Shown: piece after piece, positions 14,401 through 21,604 of the stretch | Position numbering within the stretch: the stretch's first letter is position 1 | Layout: each line of letters begins with the position of its first letter | Source: Rickettsiales bacterium | GTDB taxonomy: Bacteria > Pseudomonadota > Alphaproteobacteria > Rs-D84 | Assembly: GCA_031273075.1 (NCBI GenBank) | Contig: JAISSM010000012.1 | Coordinates: 1 to 21,650, forward strand | Length of the DNA: 21,650 bases | Direction: 5' to 3' | Program-made: the position numbers and the translations under genes | Notes under the pieces: generated by a model | Seen by the model: the letters and a program-made list of their open reading frames with translations, nothing else | Told to the model about the DNA's origin: nothing | Databases searched by the model: none

Positions 14401-14951
14401 CGGTGCTTATGAACGCCGACGCGGGCGGAGAAGTTCCAAGCAATCTTCCGGAGCATATGGACGGCGGCGGCGTTCAATGGACGAACGGAAACCACAATGT
14501 TATAAACACCCCCGAATGGCGTGCGGCCTATGGTTTCGGCGCGGATGAAATGGACGCGCTTAAAAATATGTTCCGGGAAAACGGTTTGACCGAAGAGGCG
14601 GTGAACGCCGCGGTGCGCGCGGACGGGATAGTCTCGGCAAGAAATGAAGTCGGCGTTCTTCCCGGGGGCGGCCCCGCCCATTACGACGGCGTCATTCCCT
14701 CGAACGCCGCGGACGAAGCCGGCCGGCCGATATACACCAGCTATGCCTCAGGCGAAAGCGCGTTTGCGACCGAACGTGTGTTGATTAGGGAAGCGGCGGA
14801 AAATATCACGACGACAATAACGCCGAATGAAGTGCGGCCCATGGCCGGCATGTTCGGAAACTTGAATCTTATGTCCAAGGCGGAAAAGTTGAAGGAAAGG
14901 GCGGGGGCGCTTATGGACAGGATTGTGAAACGGCGCGCGCCCGGCCGATAA
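11439..14951 (+). CDS. Large multidomain membrane protein of unknown function
   Basis: 1170 residues; I recognise no family. Layout: an alpha-helical, charged N-terminal domain (about 1-160); an acidic, Gly/Ser/Pro-rich, probably disordered region (about 165-370) holding two copies of an E-IPEDA-x-IS-x-IA repeat at 206-231 and 252-277; a lysine/glutamate-rich helical region with coiled-coil character (about 380-745); four or five hydrophobic segments between about 755 and 910; and a soluble C-terminal domain (about 915-1170) ending in a basic tail. There is no N-terminal signal peptide, so the N-terminal 750 residues are probably cytoplasmic, or the protein is exported by a specialised route. 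ATG 11439 has GGGG seven bases upstream; ATG 11445 is also possible. It is monocistronic with its own promoter and structured leader. Confidence 0.9.
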   Translation: MIMTDYNRIVSAQEIENLISEYNDVKNDKDALAGYKKICKDMAKACASDETYVQPDSRFITWLNIYSKISAADASGEDQENISDSYELYMYRLDARIHRLAINAYSSKFSEDEKKDLKKLLDIREYIEDLNGEKIPVLEKYKKRLSRLGMMDLSDGRYSLKMPAAANESPEVSPAKGEAPRPSGDTGPVDNIDIDDVDVLGPDDLEIPEDAGISDIAGSRGPGGKNGGGSKPVDGASGALSQTDIDMLLMGEIPEDAEISEIAESHGLGGKNDGGESSGKSDDSELSFDSLDYFERESESVDNADDLEERPLDLDDYEGLDIVEPDPISHAEVDELFRSKKPESDFDLDLGQYPEEEVDGRVRSKHSEQNQDMLDRIALEVYWDINAISAKDYLDGKKSPAKAHEIISKIPDLKGKKAIKFSEKFVDMLISDPKYSKSIPPAALANAYIGVKERIKSAKGEKRRRLESQKAALAARMDKLSEDFARPSGPDAHRFVDWTNIADVYSGYNKMFRARMKDLEWEEKNKEKIEFILSNKKALEGYVGEYDKIWELEKVGPEQAKGISKRWDDLQKKLKGAKISDETFALAANYVFPDKKGGLARVVELAKHTVALQNIGAPEKSKEDLEGEMDEMVLFKLFEMDNSEKIIEGALEDPDKFSDIEHHYKQFVEGLKGPDGGAVSKKGWEAAMDAEVNQTAGFAARLKQKLGPNAEKVLPLFGKLFKPIKDIDRRAGERTERSEHRSKRIEFAARALKGFGSAFLIGGVITAIAAAAASVTGVAFAIPAAMIGTVAGISVLAFQIHKWRARQKSMGLPADIKAFFRDPRNLAMAATTLLAVAAMIVGAKGIANVAFGLGYGAFGIGMWNNGFLTFKDALKSGMSPKESFFWSVLNSSAIGVGAIAGHVAAAGGIGLVNKIDSDNTVFQQKETHVEKTDALYEDRTVYSDSAKSNAERIAKMWYGDDQDMLQSRVEMIRQYNAEHGTAIDPHRAVLMNADAGGEVPSNLPEHMDGGGVQWTNGNHNVINTPEWRAAYGFGADEMDALKNMFRENGLTEEAVNAAVRADGIVSARNEVGVLPGGGPAHYDGVIPSNAADEAGRPIYTSYASGESAFATERVLIREAAENITTTITPNEVRPMAGMFGNLNLMSKAEKLKERAGALMDRIVKRRAPGR
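12054..12269 (+). repeat. In-frame duplication within the 1170-residue protein gene
   Basis: A segment of about 75 bp at 12054-12128 recurs at 12192-12266 with strong nucleotide identity, offset by 138 bp (46 codons), so the frame is kept. Each copy encodes EIPEDA-x-IS-x-IA, then a Gly-rich linker. The low divergence suggests a recent duplication or ongoing homogenisation. Confidence 0.85.
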
Positions 14952-14959
14952 ATAGATAA

Positions 14960-14987
14960 TTGACTATTCGCTAATTTATATTACAAT
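14960..14987 (+). promoter_or_regulatory. Promoter of the aspS operon, very short leader
   Basis: TTGACT (14960-14965), a 16-bp spacer, TACAAT (14982-14987), ten bases before the aspS ATG. The leader would be about four nt, too short for a Shine-Dalgarno. Confidence 0.55.
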
Positions 14988-14997
14988 TGCGCCTGTT

Positions 14998-16746
14998 ATG
15001 GCAAACATTTACAGAACGCACACTTGCGGCGAATTGACGAAAAAAACGGTTGGAACGACGGCGCTGTTGTCCGGCTGGGTGCATAGAAAGCGCGACCACG
15101 GGGGGCTTTTGTTCGTCGATCTTCGCGACAATTACGGAATCACGCAATGCGTTTTCGCGAATCCCAAAGAAATCGACAAAGTTCATCCCGAATCCGTGAT
15201 CCGCGTCAAGGGAAAAGTGGTCGAAAGAACGCCCGATCAGATCAATCCGAAAATCCCGACCGGAGAAATAGAGGTGAAAGTCGAAAGTTTCGATATTCTG
15301 ACAAACTCCGAAGTTCTTCCCGTTCAGGTTTTCGGAGACGAGGATACGGCGGAGGAGCTGCGCCTTAAATACCGCTATATAGATTTGCGGCGCGAAACGT
15401 TGCACAAAAATATTTTGACGCGGAACCGCGTTATAAAATCCATCCGCGATAAAATGTGGGGCCTCGGCTTTTCGGAATTCCAAACGCCGGTGCTGACTGT
15501 GTCCTCGCCGGAGGGCGCGCGCGACTATGTCGTTCCGTCAAGGATCCATCACGGGATGTTTTACGCGCTTCCCCAGGCGCCGCAGCAGTTCAAACAGCTG
15601 CTTCAAATCGCGGGCTTCGACAGATATTTTCAAATCGCGCCGTGCTTCAGGGACGAGGATTTGAGATCCGACAGGCTTATGGAATTTTATCAATTGGATT
15701 TGGAAATGTCGTTTGTGGAATTGGGCGACATTCAGGCCGTGGGCGACGTTCTTTTGCCGGCGCTGTTGAAAGAGTTTGTTCCAAACGCAAAAGTGTCGAT
15801 GGACATTCCGCGTTTGTCTTACGCGGACGCGATGCTTAGATACGGAACCGACAAGCCGGACTTGAGAAATCCGATAGAGATAAAAGACGCCTCGGAAATA
15901 TTCAAGGGTTCGGACTTTGGAGTTTTCGCGAATGCGGTCGAAAAGGGCGATGTCGTTCGCGCGGTCGCCGCGCCCAAGACGGCGGACAAGCCGCGCTCGT
16001 GGTTCGACAAGGCCGAATCGTTCGCAACGGGGGAACTCGGGCTCGGCGGATTGGGATATATAGTTTTTGCGGATGAGCCGAAGGGGCCGGTTGCGAAAAA
16101 ACTGGACGGCGCGCGCATTCAAAAGATAAAAGAAGTTTGCAAACTTGAAAAGGGCGACAGCGTGTTTTTCATATGCGAAAAGGAAGACGCCGCGGCCAAG
16201 GCGGCCGGAAAGCTGCGCGATAGGTTCGGCGCGGATTTGGGCCTGATCGATCCGGACGAATTTCGCATGTGCTGGATCCAGGACTTCCCGATGTACGGGT
16301 TGAACGAGGAAACGGGCAAGATAGACTTCGGCCACAATCCGTTTTCCCTGCCGAAAAGCGATTTGTCCGGAGATCCGCTGAAAATACTCGCGAATCAATT
16401 CGACATGGTTTTGAACGGGGCCGAGATTTGTTCGGGCGGGCTTAGGAACTATAATCCCGAAACCATGGTCAAGGCGTTCGCGATCGCGGGCTATACCGAG
16501 GAAGACGTCAGGACGAAATTCGGCGGGATGTGGAGCGCGTTCCAATACGGCGCGCCGCCGCACGGCGGATGCGCGTTCGGAATCGACCGCATCGTTCAGA
16601 TAATTTTGGCCGAACCCAATTTGCGCGAAGTGGTCGCGTTCCCGACGAACCAAAGGGGCCAGGACCTGATGCTGGGCGGCCCGCGCGAAATCACGGAACA
16701 ACAGCTTCGCGAAGTGCATATTCAGGTTCGGAAGACCAAAAAATGA
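14998..16746 (+). CDS. aspS: Aspartyl-tRNA synthetase, probably non-discriminating type
   Basis: A class IIb synthetase that charges tRNA-Asp. It has 582 residues, the usual bacterial length. It has an N-terminal OB-fold anticodon-binding domain (1-105), the catalytic core with motif 2 CFRDEDLRSDR (about 215-226), a bacterial GAD insertion (about 290-420), and motif 3 with GIDR near 527-531. The anticodon-binding segment reads RKRDHGG; His at this place is associated with non-discriminating AspRS, which also charges tRNA-Asn and needs GatCAB. That is inference, and asnS or gatCAB are outside the window. Its stop overlaps the tolB start in ATGA. Confidence 0.97.
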   Translation: MANIYRTHTCGELTKKTVGTTALLSGWVHRKRDHGGLLFVDLRDNYGITQCVFANPKEIDKVHPESVIRVKGKVVERTPDQINPKIPTGEIEVKVESFDILTNSEVLPVQVFGDEDTAEELRLKYRYIDLRRETLHKNILTRNRVIKSIRDKMWGLGFSEFQTPVLTVSSPEGARDYVVPSRIHHGMFYALPQAPQQFKQLLQIAGFDRYFQIAPCFRDEDLRSDRLMEFYQLDLEMSFVELGDIQAVGDVLLPALLKEFVPNAKVSMDIPRLSYADAMLRYGTDKPDLRNPIEIKDASEIFKGSDFGVFANAVEKGDVVRAVAAPKTADKPRSWFDKAESFATGELGLGGLGYIVFADEPKGPVAKKLDGARIQKIKEVCKLEKGDSVFFICEKEDAAAKAAGKLRDRFGADLGLIDPDEFRMCWIQDFPMYGLNEETGKIDFGHNPFSLPKSDLSGDPLKILANQFDMVLNGAEICSGGLRNYNPETMVKAFAIAGYTEEDVRTKFGGMWSAFQYGAPPHGGCAFGIDRIVQIILAEPNLREVVAFPTNQRGQDLMLGGPREITEQQLREVHIQVRKTKK

Positions 16747-18053
16747 CAAGGCGCCTGCTGTTGGTTTTATTTATGATGCCGTCGATCCTGCGCGCGGAAT
16801 TAAAGATAGACATCGTCGCGGGAAACGCGGACCCCGTTCGGATAGCGGTTGCGAAATTCGACGCCGATCCGGCAAATGCGAAGGCCGCGGAAGAAATAAG
16901 GCTGATCGTCGAAAACGATCTTAAATCCAGCGGGCTTTTTCACGCGATCGGCGCGGAGGCGCATCCGGAAAATCTTAAGTTCGACGTTTTGCCTAAGTTC
17001 GAATTATGGGAAGGGGTCGGCGCGAACGCCCTTGTTCAAACCAGGCTGACCAAAACGGCGGACAAAAAATACAGGCTTCAATTTTACGTCTGGGACATTC
17101 GGGGCAAAGAGCAGGTGGAGGCCCAGTCGCTTGTGACGTCCGCGTCCGCCGCGCGCCGGATCGCCCACATAACGGCGGATGCGATTTACGCGCGCCTTGC
17201 CGGAGAGGGGCCGTATTTCGATTCGCAAATAGTTCTGTCGGTCGAAACGGGCACGCATATGGACACGCAAAGGCGCCTTGCGGTGATGGATTCGGACGGA
17301 CACAATTTCAGGTATGTTTCCGACAACCGGACCTATGTCACGAATCCGCACTTTTCGCCGAACATGCAGAGTCTGATTTTTCTTTCGTACAGGAACGACG
17401 AAATGAACGTGTGGATCCTTGATATGAACGACGGATCGCAGAGAAAGCTGGGGAAATTCGACGGAATGAATTTCGCGCCGCGCTGGTCCCCGGACGGAGG
17501 CAGAATAGCGTTTTCTCTGGTCGACGCCAAGGGCGCGTCGAACATTCACGAATACGATCTTCAAGCCAAAGAAATGCGGCGTCTTACGGCGACGGACGGA
17601 ATAAACACTTCGCCGTCCTATTCCCCGGACGGAAAAAAATTGGCGTATAATTCCAATTCGTCGGGATCCCAGCAGATCCATATTCTCGATTTGAAGACGC
17701 TTAAATCGAAGCGGATCTCGTACGGCGACGGAAGGTACGCCACGCCCGCGTTTTCGCCGGACGGAAAATTCCTGGCCTTTACCAAAATAGCGAACGACAC
17801 TTTCTTCATCGGGGTGATGTCGCCGGAAGGAAAACGAGAGCGCATTCTCGCCGGCGGATGGTATATGGAGTCGCCGTCGTGGGCGCCGAACAGCCGCCGA
17901 CTTGTTTATTACGAGACCGAAAAAATCAACGGCGGCGACGGCAGGCAAAGCTCTGTCAGAACCGTCGACATCCTGGGGCATTTCAACTACGAGATCCGTC
18001 TTCCGAACGGCGTCAACGGAATGGACCCCACATGGTCCCCGCTTCTCCCATGA
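16743..18053 (+). CDS. tolB: Tol-Pal system beta-propeller protein TolB
   Basis: A periplasmic protein that links Pal to TolA in the Tol-Pal system, which constricts the outer membrane during division. The 436-residue precursor has a Sec signal peptide (cut predicted after LRA, residue 18), an N-terminal domain (about 20-140) with VRIAVAKFDAD and a DLKSSGLF motif, and a six-bladed propeller of PD40 repeats, each with FSPDG or WSPDG-like cores (FSPN, WSPDG, YSPDG, FSPDG, WAPN, WSP). It lies apart from tolQRA and pal, which are not in the window. The ATG at 16743 overlaps the aspS stop. It ends in ATGA with the nuclease gene. Confidence 0.96.
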   Translation: MTRRLLLVLFMMPSILRAELKIDIVAGNADPVRIAVAKFDADPANAKAAEEIRLIVENDLKSSGLFHAIGAEAHPENLKFDVLPKFELWEGVGANALVQTRLTKTADKKYRLQFYVWDIRGKEQVEAQSLVTSASAARRIAHITADAIYARLAGEGPYFDSQIVLSVETGTHMDTQRRLAVMDSDGHNFRYVSDNRTYVTNPHFSPNMQSLIFLSYRNDEMNVWILDMNDGSQRKLGKFDGMNFAPRWSPDGGRIAFSLVDAKGASNIHEYDLQAKEMRRLTATDGINTSPSYSPDGKKLAYNSNSSGSQQIHILDLKTLKSKRISYGDGRYATPAFSPDGKFLAFTKIANDTFFIGVMSPEGKRERILAGGWYMESPSWAPNSRRLVYYETEKINGGDGRQSSVRTVDILGHFNYEIRLPNGVNGMDPTWSPLLP

Positions 18054-18493
18054 TGAAAAAAATCCTAACTCTTTCTTCATTCTTCATTCTTCATTCTTCA
18101 TTATCCGCGGCTGTGCCGGATCTGACGGCGACTGTTAACCACATGATCGACGGCGATACTTTCGCGGCGGCAATAAGTCTTGAAAACGGGGCCGAAGTTT
18201 CGGCTTCCGTCCGGCTTATGAATATCGACGCGCCGGAGCTTCACGGCGAATGCGAATTGGAAACCGAAATGGCGAATAAATCGAAAGCGCGTTTGGGCGA
18301 ACTTATTCCCGTCGGAACGAAAGTGATTCTGTCAAAAATAAAAGACGATAAATATCTGGGGCGCGTCGACGCGTTCGTAAGGGACGCGTCCGGCCGCGAC
18401 ATAGGTCGGATAATGATCGACGAAAACATGGCCGTCGCGTACGGCGGAGGCAGGCGCGGATCGTGGTGCGGCGCGAAGGGGGAAAAGAAATGA
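18050..18493 (+). CDS. Secreted thermonuclease (staphylococcal nuclease-like domain)
   Basis: A 147-residue SNase-fold protein with a signal peptide, so an exported Ca-dependent nuclease. The catalytic set is present: Asp35 and Asp37 in IDGDT, Arg55 and Glu63 in VRLMNIDAPE, and Arg105 in KYLGRVDAFV. The signal peptide (MMKK, then a hydrophobic core SSFFILHSSL, cleavage likely after SAA) is largely encoded by four exact TTCTTCA heptamers at 18073-18100, so a repeat has become the hydrophobic core. Start ATG 18050 (or 18053) overlaps the tolB stop, and the TGA overlaps the plsY start. A lipoprotein is unlikely because no lipobox Cys is present. Possible roles are nucleic acid scavenging or envelope processing. 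Confidence 0.9.
   Translation: MMKKILTLSSFFILHSSLSAAVPDLTATVNHMIDGDTFAAAISLENGAEVSASVRLMNIDAPELHGECELETEMANKSKARLGELIPVGTKVILSKIKDDKYLGRVDAFVRDASGRDIGRIMIDENMAVAYGGGRRGSWCGAKGEKK
18073..18100 (+). repeat. TTCTTCA x4 tandem repeat inside the SNase signal-peptide region
   Basis: Four perfect 7-bp units followed by TTA. Because seven is not a multiple of three, gain or loss of one unit would shift the frame, and three units (21 bp) would keep it. The same heptamer occurs in inverted arms at 5416-5443 and 5506-5533. Confidence 0.95.
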
Positions 18494-19056
18494 CGGGCGA
18501 ATTTATGATCCGGGTTTTATCGGGGTATCTTATCGGAAGCATTCCGTCGGGGTTTATCCTTGCGCGGCTTTTGGGCCTGGGGGATCTTCGGAAAACGGGA
18601 AGCGGCGGCACTGGCGCGACGAACGCGATGCGCGTCGGCGGCCTCAAACTGGCGTTTTGCGTTTTCGCGCTGGATTTGTCGAAGGCGTTTGTCGCGGCCG
18701 GATGCTTCGGAATATGGGCGGGCCTTTTCGCGGTTCTAGGACACGACTATCCGGTTTGGCTGAAGTTCAAAGGCGGCAAGGGCGTGTCTTCGTCCGCGGG
18801 ATTCGTCCTGGCGGTATGCCCGCCGGTTTTTGTTTTCTTATTCCCGATATGGCTTATCGTCGCGCTTTCATTCGGATATTCGTCTTTGGCCGCGCTGACC
18901 GTTCTGACGCTGGCCCCCCTGTTGGGATTCGCGTATTCGGTCGAGGTCGGCGGCGCGCTTGTCCTTTTGGCCATGGTCGGATTCTGGCGGCACAAAGAAA
19001 ATATCCGAAGGCTTTTGAACGGAACGGAATCCAAAATAAAATGGAAGAGAAAGTGA
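18490..19056 (+). CDS. plsY: Acyl-phosphate:glycerol-3-phosphate acyltransferase PlsY
   Basis: Transfers an acyl group from acyl-phosphate to glycerol-3-phosphate, the first membrane step of phospholipid synthesis. The 188-residue product has about five membrane segments. The three conserved loops are visible: GSIPSG at 16-21, RKTGSGGTGATNAMR at 34-48 (usual GSGNxGATN, here GSGGTGATN), and the glycerol-phosphate loop GHDYPVWLKFKGGKGV at 84-99. The tail H-KENIRRLLNGTE is also typical. The start at 18490 overlaps the nuclease stop in ATGA, and AAGGGGGAAA lies just upstream. It overlaps dprA by 16 nt; plsY next to dprA is a common alphaproteobacterial arrangement. Confidence 0.96.
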   Translation: MTGEFMIRVLSGYLIGSIPSGFILARLLGLGDLRKTGSGGTGATNAMRVGGLKLAFCVFALDLSKAFVAAGCFGIWAGLFAVLGHDYPVWLKFKGGKGVSSSAGFVLAVCPPVFVFLFPIWLIVALSFGYSSLAALTVLTLAPLLGFAYSVEVGGALVLLAMVGFWRHKENIRRLLNGTESKIKWKRK

Positions 19057-20069
19057 CCGAAGACATGTTCTATAAACTTTTGCTGTTCCGGTCGAAAGGC
19101 GTGGGCGCGGTCAAATATAAAAATCTCGTGCGGTCCTTCGGCGGCGCGAAAGCGGCGGCGGAATCTCTTCAGGTTCCGGACGACGTTGCGGATTCGGTCA
19201 AACGCGAAATGGATTTGGCCGCAAAGCTTGGCATAAAATATATCGCGGATGATTCGCCGGACTTCCCGGAGCTTTACAAACGGGCGGAAAATCACGAGCC
19301 GATAATATCCGTCCGCGGAAATTCGGATGCGCTTAAAAAAAGATGCGTCGGGATGGTCGGAACGCGGCACGCGACCGCGCACGGAATAAGATTCATGTCC
19401 GATATCGCCAAAGAATTCGCGCGGCATAATTTCACCGTCGCCTCCGGCATGGCGATCGGAACGGACGGCGCCGCGCACAAAGGCGCGCTTTTGGAGCCGG
19501 GCGATGCGAACACGATCGCGGTTCTGGCCGGCGGCGCGGATTACGCGTGGCCGCCCGAGAACGAAAGATTGTATTTCGAGATCATGGAAAGGGGATGCGT
19601 CGTTTCGGCCATGCCGGTCGGATATGTCCCGAACGCGAACAATTTCGTCATGCGCAACAAAATAATCGCGGGTCTTTCCGAACTTTTGATTTTGGGAGAG
19701 GCGTCCGAAAAATCCGGAAGCGTCGCGACCGCGAATTTCATGCTTGCCCTTTCGCGTCCGCTTTGGGCGATCCCGTCGCATCCGACGGACGGGCGAAGCG
19801 CCGCTCCGAATCGTTTCATCGGCGAGGGGCGCGCGAAATTATGCCGCGGAGCGTCGGATTTTTTCGAAACCGGCGTGAAAAATGGCGCGGGCGAAAAATC
19901 GGAAAACGAACATTCCGGGATTTTGGATTTGATCGGAAGCGTTCCCACCTCCGAATCTGTATTGACATCACTTGTCAAAAAAAATATATCCGACGTGATG
20001 TCCGCGCTGGTTGTCTTGGAATTAAAGGGACTTATCAAAAAAGTTGACGGCGGATACGTGCTTGCGTGA
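19041..20069 (+). CDS. dprA: DNA-processing protein DprA
   Basis: Binds incoming single-stranded DNA and loads RecA during natural transformation and recombination. The 342-residue product has an N-terminal helical domain, a Rossmann fold (about 88-275) with GTRHATAHG at 107-115, SGMAIGTDGAAHKGAL at 135-150, RNKIIAGLS at 205-213 (family RNRIIAGLS) and SGSVATA at 225-231, then a C-terminal winged helix (about 295-342). Small deviations: TDGAAH where most have IDxxAH, AWPP where most have YP, and MRN-K for RNR. It starts at ATG 19041 inside plsY; an ATG at 19065 is an alternative. Last gene of the coupled run from aspS. Confidence 0.95.
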   Translation: MEEKVTEDMFYKLLLFRSKGVGAVKYKNLVRSFGGAKAAAESLQVPDDVADSVKREMDLAAKLGIKYIADDSPDFPELYKRAENHEPIISVRGNSDALKKRCVGMVGTRHATAHGIRFMSDIAKEFARHNFTVASGMAIGTDGAAHKGALLEPGDANTIAVLAGGADYAWPPENERLYFEIMERGCVVSAMPVGYVPNANNFVMRNKIIAGLSELLILGEASEKSGSVATANFMLALSRPLWAIPSHPTDGRSAAPNRFIGEGRAKLCRGASDFFETGVKNGAGEKSENEHSGILDLIGSVPTSESVLTSLVKKNISDVMSALVVLELKGLIKKVDGGYVLA

Positions 20070-20284
20070 CGGCGCGGTGTATACACACGTTTTGAAGCGC
20101 GCGAATCCGATTCGGCGGTCAAATAATTTTTTCGTTTTTTGAATAATTTTTTTTGCGCCCGTTTGATTAAAAAAACTTGCAAATCGATTTTTTTGTTATA
20201 GATTTTCTTCAAGGAAATCACAAAGGGGACTTGTTGCGGTGGCGTCGGCGTCGAAGTCGAACGGCATCAAAGCATGTTTGAACA
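20070..20284 (+). promoter_or_regulatory. AT-rich dnaA upstream region with palindrome and weak promoter
   Basis: A 10-bp palindrome GTGTATACAC (20077-20086) overlaps GTATACACA (20079-20087), one mismatch from the DnaA-box consensus TTATNCACA. From about 20121 to 20210 the sequence is AT-rich with T-runs, as in an unwinding element. TTGCAA (20177-20182) and TATAGA (20197-20202) may be a promoter, but the spacer is only 14 bp. Only one box-like site is visible, so an origin is speculative; autoregulation by DnaA is another reading. Confidence 0.35.
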
Positions 20285-21604
20285 ATGTCGGCATCGGTAC
20301 TTGAAAAAGACAAAGATTTGCAAAAACGCGGCGAAGCCTTGCAAAAATACGACGAAGCTTCGGCGCATGAAAATTTAGGCGCCCGCATCAAGGATATTAT
20401 CGAATCGAAAATGGAACCGGAGGCCTTCGGCGCCTGGATAAAGCCGCTTTCCGTATCGGCGCGGTCGGACAAAATAATAATCGGCGCCGAAAGCCGTTTC
20501 GCCGCCGACTTTATCCGCGCGACCTATGGCGGGATTTTGTCCGAGGTTTCGAACGAAACCGGAATGAAAATAGAATTGGCCTTTTCCCCGGCGCGCGGTC
20601 GCGCCGATGTCGCGAACATAAACAAGACTTTGCGCGTGATCCAATCGCCGGAGCTTCCGGCCTGCGCGTTTTCGGATTTCATATGCGGCGAGGCCAATCG
20701 GTTCGCCCTGCACGCGGTCAAAAAATGCGCCTCGGCCCCGATGCCGTTTTCGCCGCTTGTGATATGCGGCCCGAACGGAAGCGGCAAGACGATGCTTTTG
20801 GAATCTTTGGCCAAAAACGCGAGGATGCGCGCGATCATGACGTCGGGCGGCGAATTCGTTTCCGACTTTGTACGGGCGATGCGGACGAACGAAATATTCG
20901 CGTTCAAGGACATGATGCGCGGAACGGACATGTTTATCATGGACGACGTTCAGCACCTCGCGGGGAAGCGCGCGACCGCGGAGGAATTTTTGTCGCTTCT
21001 TTCCGACCTTATAAGAATGAAAAAGAACGTCGTTCTGACGTCCGAAATAACGCCGTCGCAGATCGCGGGCTTTGACAGGAATCTGGTTTCGCTTTTGTCG
21101 TCCGGCCTGTCGGTCGACATAGTTCCGCCGGACGCGGAGGCGCGCGAAAAAATTCTTGCGAATTCCGGCGTGGATCCGTCCGCCGCCAAATCCATCGCGG
21201 CGAGATGCCCGGCGAACGGACACATTTTGTCCGGCATTTGCAAAAAAATAGCCGCGTGGAAGGAATTGGATATCGGCGAATTGAACGAAGGCGTTTTGGA
21301 AAAACTTTTGTCGGACGTTCTTGTGAAGCGGAACACGCCGCTTATGGCGGTCAAAAATATGTGCGTCAAACTGGGCGTCTCGTTCGATTCTCTGAACTCT
21401 GAAATAAGAACGCGGCCGCTTGTGCTTGCGCGCCAGAAGATAATGGCCGCGCTTAAAATGTCGACGGACCTGACCCTTTCGGAAATAGGGCGCTTAGTCG
21501 GCGGCCGCAATCACGCGTCGGTTTTATACGCGCTTAACCAAATCGAGAAGGCGAAGGAAACCGACATGCTTCTTGCCGCGGAATTGGCGGACCTGGCGAA
21601 CTAG
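20285..21604 (+). CDS. dnaA: Divergent chromosomal replication initiator DnaA
   Basis: A 439-residue DnaA family member: domain I with Trp51 (about 28-95), a very short linker, AAA+ domain III (about 120-340) with Walker A GPNGSGKT at 162-169 and Walker B FIMDDVQHLAG at 217-227 (Asp220, Asp221), and DNA-binding domain IV with GGRNHASV at 406-413 (usual GGRDHTTV). Departures in domain III: box VII reads DRNLVSLLS, placing Leu where the arginine finger lies, and the sensor-II region reads NGHILSG, with His in place of Arg. ATP-dependent oligomerisation and hydrolysis may therefore be altered. Start ATG 20285 has no clear RBS, and an in-frame TGA at 20279 excludes a longer form. It could be the sole DnaA or a specialised paralogue. 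Confidence 0.9.
   Translation: MSASVLEKDKDLQKRGEALQKYDEASAHENLGARIKDIIESKMEPEAFGAWIKPLSVSARSDKIIIGAESRFAADFIRATYGGILSEVSNETGMKIELAFSPARGRADVANINKTLRVIQSPELPACAFSDFICGEANRFALHAVKKCASAPMPFSPLVICGPNGSGKTMLLESLAKNARMRAIMTSGGEFVSDFVRAMRTNEIFAFKDMMRGTDMFIMDDVQHLAGKRATAEEFLSLLSDLIRMKKNVVLTSEITPSQIAGFDRNLVSLLSSGLSVDIVPPDAEAREKILANSGVDPSAAKSIAARCPANGHILSGICKKIAAWKELDIGELNEGVLEKLLSDVLVKRNTPLMAVKNMCVKLGVSFDSLNSEIRTRPLVLARQKIMAALKMSTDLTLSEIGRLVGGRNHASVLYALNQIEKAKETDMLLAAELADLAN

Noticed and set aside
20231..20281. An extended DnaA N-terminus starting at TTG 20231
   Set aside because: It is in frame with dnaA but interrupted by TGA at 20279-20281, and TGA is a normal stop here.
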